Origin: an uncultured Lachnoclostridium sp.
GTDB lineage: Bacteria; Bacillota; Clostridia; Lachnospirales; Lachnospiraceae
Reading direction: 5' to 3'
Assembly (NCBI GenBank): GCA_947369165.1
Contig: CANBKJ010000023.1
Coordinates: 1 to 37,819, forward strand
DNA: 37,819 nucleotides
Position numbers and translations under genes: made by a program. The notes beneath the pieces were generated by a model. It made no database searches, was not told where the DNA came from, and was given only the letters and a program-made list of their open reading frames with translations. Each line of letters opens with the position of its first letter. Position 1 is the first letter of the stretch. This document shows positions 31,769 through 37,819 of the stretch, in pieces.

Positions 31769-32719
31769 ATGAGCTGCCGAAGACGACTAAATAAATCCTT
31801 TCGCAATGTTCCCGTTCTTCCTCTGGACTCTGGAAGCCGTTATGTACTTTTCAGTGACTGTCACCGGGGAAGCGGTACCCAGGGTGATAATTTTCTAAAA
31901 AACCGCCATCTCTATCTCGCTGCACTGAACTATTATTATCAGAGCGGCTATACCTACATTGAACTGGGGGATGGAGACGAACTCTGGGAAAATCGGAACA
32001 TGGAACAGATCAAAGAAATCCATGGTGACGTATTCCGGCAGCTGGCCCGGTTTTATAAGGACAACAGGCTCTATATGATCTACGGAAATCACGATATGAT
32101 CAAAAAACGCGCCTCCTTTGCCCGGAAGAAGTGTTCCACCTACTATTGCATCTCCAGCCAGTGCCAGAAAGAATTATTTCCTGATATCATTTTTTATCCG
32201 GGACTGGTGCTCCGCAATGAGCAGACGGGAAAAAGCCTGTACCTCACCCATGGGCACCAGTCTTCCCTGCTAAATTCCACATTGTGGCCTGTCAACTGTT
32301 TTCTCGTCCGTTATCTGTGGAAACCGTTGGAGCAGGTGGGAATCCTGGATCCAACGAGTGCTGCCAAAAATAACACCACCAAACAGCGTTCTGAAAGCAA
32401 GCTGGCGGCTTGGGCAAAAGAATACCACCGGACATTGATCACCGGACACACCCACCGTCCGATGGTCAGCACAGAAGATTCATCTTATTTGAATACAGGA
32501 AGCTGTGTCCATCCTCAGTGTATTACCTGTATTGAGATCTCCCATGGAAGGCTTACTCTAATGAAATGGTATATGAGTGCTAGGGCCAGCGGCAGCCTCT
32601 ACGTGGAACGGGAAGTACTTGCTGGTGATACTTATTTTAATCTGAAATCAAATGAATATTTCGCTCACAGTAACACTTCTAGAAATGAATGCTGCTGGCG
32701 ACATACCCATCTAAACTAA
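31769..32719 (+). CDS. Cytosolic metallophosphoesterase
   Basis: 316 residues without membrane segments. The calcineurin-like motifs are RYVLFSDCHRGSGTQGDNFL, IELGDGDELWEN, YMIYGNHDM and LITGHTHRP, with YLTHGHQ in between. The HRGSGTQGDNF stretch resembles UDP-2,3-diacylglucosamine hydrolase-like and related phosphatases, but this organism type lacks lipid A. AAAGGAG precedes the ATG. Pairing with the DUF4474 membrane protein suggests a joint role at the membrane. Confidence 0.9.
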   Translation: MSCRRRLNKSFRNVPVLPLDSGSRYVLFSDCHRGSGTQGDNFLKNRHLYLAALNYYYQSGYTYIELGDGDELWENRNMEQIKEIHGDVFRQLARFYKDNRLYMIYGNHDMIKKRASFARKKCSTYYCISSQCQKELFPDIIFYPGLVLRNEQTGKSLYLTHGHQSSLLNSTLWPVNCFLVRYLWKPLEQVGILDPTSAAKNNTTKQRSESKLAAWAKEYHRTLITGHTHRPMVSTEDSSYLNTGSCVHPQCITCIEISHGRLTLMKWYMSARASGSLYVEREVLAGDTYFNLKSNEYFAHSNTSRNECCWRHTHLN

Positions 32720-32729
32720 GTGAAACGAA

Positions 32730-32780
32730 TCATCCAACAGTGCCAGTCTGAGTATCATCCATTTTGTCGCTGTTGGATGA
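32730..32780. terminator. Hairpin between convergent phosphoesterase and recombinase genes
   Basis: A perfect 11-bp stem (TCATCCAACAG / CTGTTGGATGA) with a 29-nt loop, then CTTTATT. The loop is long for an intrinsic terminator, so function is moderately supported. Confidence 0.6.
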
Positions 32781-32807
32781 CTTTATTGCGTTATTTTTCA
32801 TCCCCCA

Positions 32808-33623
32808 TCACAGCCCCAGGGCGTCCATCTGCTCTCTGATCTCCTCCCCGGTACGCATGGTGTAGATCCGCGTCGTCTCCAGGGAGTTGTGTCCCAGGAT
32901 GTTTGCCAGTGCCGTGATATCTCCACACTTATTGATGTATGTCTTTGCAAAAAAATGACGGAAGGAGTGAGGATGTGCTTTTGCCTTGTCCACCCCTGCC
33001 CTGTCGGCGATCTTCATAAGCATCTGCCACACGGCGCTGCGGGACAGGACACTCCCTTTCGTTCCGGTGAAGATAGCCCCCTGGCGGATATTTCCCTGCC
33101 TGCAGTACTCCATTAATATATTTTGAAGTCCGGGAGAAATAAAGATCTCACGGTATTTTCCCTTGTTGTACACGACACCCCGACCACGCTTTACATTTTC
33201 CACCGTTATATACCTCAGCTCTCCCACCCGGATTCCCGTCCCGGCAAGCACTTTCATAATACAGTAATATTTTTCGCGCCCCGTCTTTCTGGCATAGTCC
33301 AGCATCATTCGGTAATCCTCATCGGAAATGACATTGTCCAGCACAAACATTTTTTTAAGCTTCTTTGTATGTATTTTCATGTCCTCATTTCCACTCCATT
33401 TCAGATAACTGTTAATAGCGATCGCATACAAATTTACCGTAGCCGGTTTATACTGTCTTTTCAACATCTCCACGTAATGCTCTACTACGCTTCTGTTGTC
33501 CGGGGACTTTCCACAAACAGCCACAAAACGCCTCGCCTGACGAATATAGGTAGAAATTGTACTATTTGCTTTGTCCTCTGCGGCCAAAAACTCCCTATAC
33601 GCTTCCATCGTTTTATCTTTCAT
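32808..33623 (-). CDS. Tyrosine recombinase/integrase
   Basis: 271 residues. The N-terminal SAM-like core-binding domain (1-85) has STISTYIRQARRF and ATVNLYAIAINSYLKW. The catalytic domain has Arg132 (AGTGIRVGEL), Lys154 (VYNKGKYREI), His219 and Arg222 (HPHSFRHFFA), His245 (LGHNS) and nucleophile Tyr254 (TTRIYTM), so all active residues are present. The size fits XerC/XerD-like or inverton-type recombinases more than phage integrases. It lies next to, and on the same strand as, the DUF6765/DUF2589 cassette, separated from it by a terminator. No attachment site could be recognised. Confidence 0.95.
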   Translation of the reverse strand: MKDKTMEAYREFLAAEDKANSTISTYIRQARRFVAVCGKSPDNRSVVEHYVEMLKRQYKPATVNLYAIAINSYLKWSGNEDMKIHTKKLKKMFVLDNVISDEDYRMMLDYARKTGREKYYCIMKVLAGTGIRVGELRYITVENVKRGRGVVYNKGKYREIFISPGLQNILMEYCRQGNIRQGAIFTGTKGSVLSRSAVWQMLMKIADRAGVDKAKAHPHSFRHFFAKTYINKCGDITALANILGHNSLETTRIYTMRTGEEIREQMDALGL

Positions 33624-33727
33624 CGTACACGCTCCATTTCTATTACTAAAATGTATAATAACACGAATAAAAAGCTGAATAATTTCTGTATGTCCAAGGT
33701 GTATATCTTTTTTGCCAAAAGCAGGAA

Positions 33728-33768
33728 AAAGGCTGGTACATCCTTGTTTTTAAACGGCACCAGCCTTT
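33728..33768 (-). terminator. Terminator of the DUF6765-CHAP cassette
   Basis: A 10-bp stem (AAAGGCTGGT / ACCAGCCTTT) with a 21-nt loop, followed on the minus strand by a short T run, 19 bp after the CHAP gene stop. Confidence 0.75.
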
Positions 33769-33786
33769 CTTCCTTACAAAACCCTA

Positions 33787-34287
33787 TTATGTATTATATT
33801 TAGGACGTATGATGCACCGAATCAAGCTTACGCTGCGAGTCCGTTTCATCACCATACCACCGTTGCTGTTATTCCCAGTACCGGTATTTCCCTCGATCGT
33901 CGTATAGGTTCCGTCGTCATTTTTCTTTATAATAATCCCTATGTGACAGGCCCTTCCACTGTGTGTAAAGTCAAAAATCACAAGATCGCCCTTTTTCCCT
34001 TTGCTCTTATCACTGACCACCAGGTGCTTATTTTTTCCCCAGCTCTCCACAGCAGCACAAAGCGCTGTTTTCTGGCCGTCATAAAACAATTTAGAAGCAC
34101 CGCACATCCGGAACACGTCCCAGACAAAGGCACAGCACCACGGATACGCCGCTCCTTTTACCTCATGACCATAATAATGAGTATTGAATATTACATTATT
34201 GCTGTTTGCCGGGGACTCTTTCACTCCCTCAAACTTCTTCGCCTGTGCAACAATCATGTCGGGCGTTATTTTTTTCTTTTCTCCCAT
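33787..34287 (-). CDS. CHAP/NlpC-type cysteine hydrolase (predicted peptidoglycan amidase)
   Basis: 166 residues, no signal peptide. The catalytic Cys51 is in AAYPWCCAFVWDVFRMCG, His115 in SGRACHIGIIIK, and the third residue is Asn134 in TIEGNTGTGNNSNGGMV. KGDLVIFDF precedes the His. This is the CHAP pattern of phage endolysins and similar amidases. The start is ATG 34287, with AAAGGAGGAAAAGC upstream. The first 59 nt overlap the end of the DUF4231 gene in a different frame. It is last in the cassette. Since it lacks a secretion signal, it would need a partner to reach the wall or act on a cytoplasmic substrate. Confidence 0.9.
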   Translation of the reverse strand: MGEKKKITPDMIVAQAKKFEGVKESPANSNNVIFNTHYYGHEVKGAAYPWCCAFVWDVFRMCGASKLFYDGQKTALCAAVESWGKNKHLVVSDKSKGKKGDLVIFDFTHSGRACHIGIIIKKNDDGTYTTIEGNTGTGNNSNGGMVMKRTRSVSLIRCIIRPKYNT

Positions 34288-34840
34288 GCTTTTCCTCCTT
34301 TTTCTTTCTCGGCTTTTTTTCTTCCTGTTCCTCTTCTGTCGGTGGAACATCTTCCTCCTGTTTTTTCAGTTCCAGTTGGGACCATCCCTGATTTTCCTTT
34401 ACGGTGATATCTTCTATCTTCTCAATGAAATTGCTGTCCCGTAGCTCAGGATCATCATAATCCCCGATCTCTGCCATGTAATAAACTGCCTCGCATTTGA
34501 TCTGTTCGATGCAGCTTCGGTACCCCACTGATTTTTCATGCCACTTATAAAGACTCCCGAGTCCGTTGGCAATGGCAGCGACAGCAGAAATAACAGATAT
34601 TGCCACCTTACAAAAAACATACATCCCTTCAAAATCCTGAATGCCATTAATCACAATGACACAGGGCGGAAGAACAAGACCAAGCAGACTGCTCACATGA
34701 TATCGGAATTTGTATTTGTGGTACATGACCATGTACCATTCCAGACAGCCAAGAAGACATCTTCGTACATAATCGTTGGTGACATATTCATCAACCATCT
34801 CCAGAAATTCCATATCATTGTTGTAGCTATAACTTTTCAT
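34229..34840 (-). CDS. DUF4231 (SLATT-like) two-helix membrane protein with a charged tail
   Basis: 203 residues. After a soluble N-terminus (EFLEMVDEYVTNDYVRRCLL) come two membrane helices (about 48-67 and 75-98), then a helical cytoplasmic domain with KSVGYRSCIEQIKCEAVYYM. The last 40 residues are dominated by Glu and Lys, ending CCTGEEV. DUF4231 proteins belong with SLATT-like membrane proteins, proposed effectors in nucleotide-activated bacterial conflict systems. The start is ATG 34840, with AAAGGA upstream. The charged tail is encoded in the overlap with the start region of the CHAP gene, whose strong ribosome binding site lies inside it. Confidence 0.8.
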   Translation of the reverse strand: MKSYSYNNDMEFLEMVDEYVTNDYVRRCLLGCLEWYMVMYHKYKFRYHVSSLLGLVLPPCVIVINGIQDFEGMYVFCKVAISVISAVAAIANGLGSLYKWHEKSVGYRSCIEQIKCEAVYYMAEIGDYDDPELRDSNFIEKIEDITVKENQGWSQLELKKQEEDVPPTEEEQEEKKPRKKKEEKHGRKEKNNARHDCCTGEEV

Positions 34841-34892
34841 ATCATTTCCTTTCATTGTAGCATCTGAAACTATATGTTCTTTGCCGGCAGGA

Positions 34893-35162
34893 TCAATTTG
34901 GCGCAAGCCATGGAGGTTTTCTGGCGAACCCCACATGATACACCACATACTGCATGACTACCTGATGCTCCCCGATATTCAGAATATAAAAATTTTTCTC
35001 CTGAGCGATGATCTTCCCTTTTGGGAACTCACTCAGACACCGGTTCAAAAGCTCCGTCTGCTTCCTGTAATGCTCTTCATCCGGCTGTTTTTCCGGATTA
35101 TCGTTCCCCACTATGATTCGGTGAACATACCCTACATCCGCCACAGAAAATGTCTCCGCCAT
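34893..35162 (-). CDS. Hypothetical protein, 89 aa
   Basis: Not recognised. A small soluble alpha/beta protein starting MAETFSVADVGYVHRIIVG, with many acidic and basic residues, then KIIAQEKNFYILNIGEHQVV and a Pro-rich end. The start is ATG 35162, with GGAGG upstream. It is 31 bp downstream of the DUF2589 gene and 52 bp upstream of the DUF4231 gene on the same strand, so it is part of the cassette. Confidence 0.7.
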   Translation of the reverse strand: MAETFSVADVGYVHRIIVGNDNPEKQPDEEHYRKQTELLNRCLSEFPKGKIIAQEKNFYILNIGEHQVVMQYVVYHVGFARKPPWLAPN

Positions 35163-35193
35163 ACTATTCCTCCATTTGCGCACTATTTATCGA

Positions 35194-35943
35194 TTAGTTC
35201 TTACCAGAATGTCCGCCGGACGAGCTTCCTGAGCCACTACCGCCCGATGAACCGCCACTGGATGTGCCTCCTCCTGGCGTGCTGCCACCAGATGGACTGC
35301 TTCCTGGCGTCGTTCCACCCGTGGTGCTGCCAGGTATCCTTTCATTCTTTACCGCCTCGATCTGAGCCGGTGCACTTGCTGTGGAAAGAATATCCAGCAC
35401 CTTAGCCAGACCCTCCGGCATTCCCGTATCCTTTGCATGCACTTCTACATGGTACTTCGCCGAATTATCACTTTTCCTGGTATTGCTCTCATGGGCGGAA
35501 ACGGAACCCTTAATGCTTACATCCGCGGTAAACGGGCCAATCTTCAATCCCATCTTGGCATCCAGCGATCCCGATTTATCGGAAGTCTTTTCACTGCTGA
35601 CAGAAGATTTTACCTCCATATCAAAGGACACATTCACATCGTCTACAGAAAGCGCCGGAATTTTCACAATGGATAAGAGGGGAACACTTAAATTCACCTT
35701 TTCCATGCCAATTCCGTTTCCATCTCCCGCTGTGGACGGTCTCTGGAAAGAAAAATCTACCGTTCTTACCTTTCTAATCCCACTGGCATCCACATCATCC
35801 ATACCAACATGCTGGATAAAATCGGATGTTGCTTTTGCCATCATGATTTGGGCGTCGCACGCCGCTTTCAACGGCCCGCCGATTAATGCTCCCATGTCCA
35901 GTCCACTGAACTGATCCTGCATTTTTACCAATTCATCTGCCAT
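35194..35943 (-). CDS. DUF2589 domain protein with a Gly/Ser-rich tail
   Basis: 249 residues. The DUF2589 pattern is clear: FSGLDMGALIGGPLKAACDA, QIMMAKATSDFI, VNLSVPLLSIVKIPALSVDD and VNVSFDMEVKSS, followed by a beta-rich SIKGSVSAHESNTRK block. Residues 203-249 are a low-complexity Gly/Ser/Thr/Pro linker-like tail ending SSSGGHSGKN. No membrane segment or signal peptide. The function of DUF2589 is unknown. GGAGG precedes the ATG. It lies 70 bp after the related smaller gene, so the two may form a hetero-oligomer. Confidence 0.88.
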   Translation of the reverse strand: MADELVKMQDQFSGLDMGALIGGPLKAACDAQIMMAKATSDFIQHVGMDDVDASGIRKVRTVDFSFQRPSTAGDGNGIGMEKVNLSVPLLSIVKIPALSVDDVNVSFDMEVKSSVSSEKTSDKSGSLDAKMGLKIGPFTADVSIKGSVSAHESNTRKSDNSAKYHVEVHAKDTGMPEGLAKVLDILSTASAPAQIEAVKNERIPGSTTGGTTPGSSPSGGSTPGGGTSSGGSSGGSGSGSSSGGHSGKN

Positions 35944-36013
35944 AATGTCCTCCTTTCCTGCACATATACCTGTGCATATGATGATTTATAGAAAAGACTT
36001 TCCTGACAGCACG

Positions 36014-36496
36014 CTACAGCGATACCCGAATGAGCTCATCCTGTATGCGCATGATCCCCTCCGGGGGATCCTGAGAAGTAAACTGCAGCGTAATATTGGC
36101 AAAATCATCTGAATTTCTTTTGAGCCCTCCCCCTGGGAGATAACCAACAAAAGAACGTCCTTTTTTGTCCGTATTATGTGTAGAGTTTTCTCCCGCCTTT
36201 TCCTCCAGTGAAACCTCTCCCGTGAGTCTGACCTTAAAATCTACTTTGATCCCGTCCAGTTTCAGTGATGATATGGGAACAAGGCACAGTTTGGGGATGG
36301 ATACATCTTGATATGTAATATTTCCACTGTCATCGAACTGAGGCATACTAAGAGGTATACTAACCGGTTTATTCTCTGAATCAAAGAACCCTGATAACAT
36401 TTCTATATGCTGTCTCTCTGCAAGTCGGCTGCACTGTAAAAAAGACTTCTGGATAGCTGCTACCAACTCATCAAAATTCTGCTGTTTCACTTTCAT
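36014..36496 (-). CDS. DUF2589-like protein, short paralogue
   Basis: 160 residues: a helical start (FDELVAAIQKSFLQCSRLAE), then VSIPKLCLVPISSLKLDGIK and VDFKVRLTGEVSLEE, the same beta pattern (PxL-x-hxPISSLKhDxh-xVxF) as in the DUF2589 gene downstream. It lacks the GALIGGPLxAA segment and the Gly/Ser tail. AAAGGAG lies only 2 nt before the ATG; GTG at 36490 is better spaced and may be the true start. It is the second gene of the cassette. Confidence 0.75.
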   Translation of the reverse strand: MKVKQQNFDELVAAIQKSFLQCSRLAERQHIEMLSGFFDSENKPVSIPLSMPQFDDSGNITYQDVSIPKLCLVPISSLKLDGIKVDFKVRLTGEVSLEEKAGENSTHNTDKKGRSFVGYLPGGGLKRNSDDFANITLQFTSQDPPEGIMRIQDELIRVSL

Positions 36497-36583
36497 TACT
36501 CCTTTCGGACTGCTCTTATACAGCCGGGCGGCATCGCCGCCACATGCCGGCAGAAAAGCCTGTTTCTAGCCTAATAAAAATTT

Positions 36584-37729
36584 CTAATATTTACCTGTCA
36601 CGTGCTTTCTCATCTCATAGGTTACCTGATTAAACAGATAAAAGATCTCTTCATTTTCAAAACGGTAAACAGGGACGCCATTTACACTTCCAGCCACTTC
36701 CTGTCCAAATAAACTCTGTGTACTGTAATCAAGCCAGGACATCTTATTCTGGTCATGGAAATAATTTACCGCCCATAGGGCTGAAAGCTCCTGGGCATGC
36801 TGTACGTCATCCATCTCACTGCTGACCAAACATGCTGTTTCCAGCAGTGGCGTTCTAATCTGCTCCCATCTGCCTGCGGTGTGATCCTGTGCCCCTGCCA
36901 ACTTCATAAGCCACTCAAAAATATACTTCGCACACTGCTCAAACACAATGCGGTTACAGCGGCATTTTTCTTTGGAAAAATTGTCATTTTCCTGCGCCCT
37001 ATACCGATACCAGAAGGTAGCACTGCATACATCCGGCAAATGCGCCAGCTGTCCGTGTCCACAGGCGGTAAGACTTCCAAGACGGTCTGAAAAATGCTCG
37101 ATTCCTTCTCTTCCTCTCTCCTGAAGCCCTGCATCGAAAATGTTGATGATCTTTGCATCGTTTTCCCATCCCAGGGATCCGCTGAATCCATCATGGGCAA
37201 AAGTGTCGGCAAACACATGAAGAAGCATTCCTAAATGAACTAAGTCCCCAAGCCTCTTCGAGTCATCCCCCGCTTCCCTGTCTTGAACCATACTGTCTAC
37301 GATGGCATCGATGGCGTTATACAGATTACTTCCCCGCAATGCCGGCTTTGTCCGCAAAGTACTGCGATCCGCTGGATTCTCCGTATAATTTTCCACATAA
37401 AAATGGAAAGGTGTCACACTTTCGAGCTGGTAAAATTCTTTTCTCGCATCCAGCAGGCCAAAAGATGTGATCGAAGGCAGGAACTCATAATAATGGTCCC
37501 CTGCCGCCCCCACCATGGCATTTTCCTGAAAATATCCCGGGGGTTGGTTTTCTACATAGATTTTCAGCATCTTTCCCTTCTGTGTAGGAAACTGTTCTCC
37601 TTTGAAAAAATCCGGTGTCACGTCATCCACCATCTGGGAAGTCAGTGCCAGGACCTGTGCCTCATCCTCACTTAATCCTGCCTCGATGGCCATGGCTTTA
37701 ACAAAATAATAATGAAAATTAATGTTCAT
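36584..37729 (-). CDS. DUF6765 family protein (zinc-dependent phospholipase C-like helical fold)
   Basis: 381 residues, soluble, no signal peptide. The start MNINFHYYFVKAMAIEAGLS and Asp35-Asp36 (SQMVDDVTPDFF), together with GMLLHVFADTFAHDGFSG (His171, Asp175, His179, Asp180), are the hallmarks of DUF6765 and recall the metal site of zinc-dependent phospholipase C/P1 nuclease-type helical proteins. GAGAGGAGAG precedes the ATG. It is the first gene of the cassette, with no clear promoter before the window edge. The subtilase at 19-1518 carries the same His/Asp motif in its C-terminal domain. Catalytic activity is inferred only. Confidence 0.85.
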   Translation of the reverse strand: MNINFHYYFVKAMAIEAGLSEDEAQVLALTSQMVDDVTPDFFKGEQFPTQKGKMLKIYVENQPPGYFQENAMVGAAGDHYYEFLPSITSFGLLDARKEFYQLESVTPFHFYVENYTENPADRSTLRTKPALRGSNLYNAIDAIVDSMVQDREAGDDSKRLGDLVHLGMLLHVFADTFAHDGFSGSLGWENDAKIINIFDAGLQERGREGIEHFSDRLGSLTACGHGQLAHLPDVCSATFWYRYRAQENDNFSKEKCRCNRIVFEQCAKYIFEWLMKLAGAQDHTAGRWEQIRTPLLETACLVSSEMDDVQHAQELSALWAVNYFHDQNKMSWLDYSTQSLFGQEVAGSVNGVPVYRFENEEIFYLFNQVTYEMRKHVTGKY

Positions 37730-37758
37730 GTTATTCTCTCCTCTCTTGCGTTACCTGC

Positions 37759-37793
37759 CACAAACTTGTTGATTGAAAAATTTATTTTTCACT
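37759..37793. repeat. Partial copy of repeat-like element A
   Basis: CACAAACTTG ... TTTATTTTTCACT matches 27295-27328 with three to four substitutions and one indel. It lies directly upstream of the DUF6765 gene and runs towards the window edge, so it may be one end of a further copy. Confidence 0.55.
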
Positions 37794-37819
37794 TCGTACC
37801 CGGCTTTATATACATATTA

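Noticed and set aside
33123-33803. 226-codon plus-strand frame opposite the recombinase
   Set aside because: The minus strand encodes a complete tyrosine recombinase with all catalytic residues here.

Overview
The window looks like chromosomal DNA of an anaerobic, probably spore-forming member of the Lachnospiraceae (Blautia/Dorea-like; genus not determinable by eye). Pointers are sporulation genes (spmA/spmB, a SipL-like spore coat morphogenesis protein), Veg, an FeoA-FeoA-FeoB iron uptake operon with a DtxR-type repressor, desulfoferrodoxin, HydE, consistently strong Gram-positive ribosome binding sites and sigma-A promoters, and many families typical of clostridia (DUF4474, DUF3788, DUF2589, DUF6765).

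Layout. 0-4.6 kb: a subtilase fused to a DUF6765-like domain, then a complete agr-type quorum-sensing locus on the minus strand: agrA and agrC, then a 47-codon agrD and agrB behind a separate promoter that carries a direct repeat suited to a LytTR regulator. 4.8-5.5 kb: two broken regulators (MerR remnant, frameshifted XRE) framed by two related palindromes. 5.6-6.7 kb: spmAB. 6.8-11.9 kb: an ABC-2 exporter (two permeases and an ATPase) divergent from a DesK/NarL-type two-component pair. 12-15 kb: soluble MCP-like protein, membrane-anchored metallophosphoesterase, small secreted protein. 14.9-18.6 kb: feo operon and divergent dtxR, with a perfect palindrome over the feo -10 and a 119-bp tandem duplication that made a chimeric small gene at the end of feoB. 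18.7-20.4 kb: superoxide reductase, HydE, and a tiny lipoprotein ORF.

20.4-22.8 kb is a decayed accessory island (orphan hsdS cassette, DUF1016 nuclease remnant, truncated DUF3795 gene) between two direct copies of a TGGTGTAAA-rich motif. 22.8-30.7 kb is mostly housekeeping: DUF3788, sipL, veg, panD-coaBC, an Lrp regulator, a NifX-like protein and a PurF homologue lacking the N-terminal nucleophile. It also holds two folded, repeat-like intergenic elements. 30.8-32.7 kb: DUF4474 protein and a second metallophosphoesterase. 32.8-37.7 kb: a tyrosine recombinase next to a minus-strand cassette ordered DUF6765, DUF2589-like, DUF2589, 89-aa orphan, DUF4231 membrane protein, CHAP-type cysteine hydrolase.

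The best candidate for an undescribed system is that last cassette. Its lead protein shares a Gly-Met-x-x-His-Val-x-x-Asp-x-x-Ala-His motif with the C-terminal domain of the subtilase at the opposite end of the window. Calls come from reading translations and motifs by eye; no database search was run.
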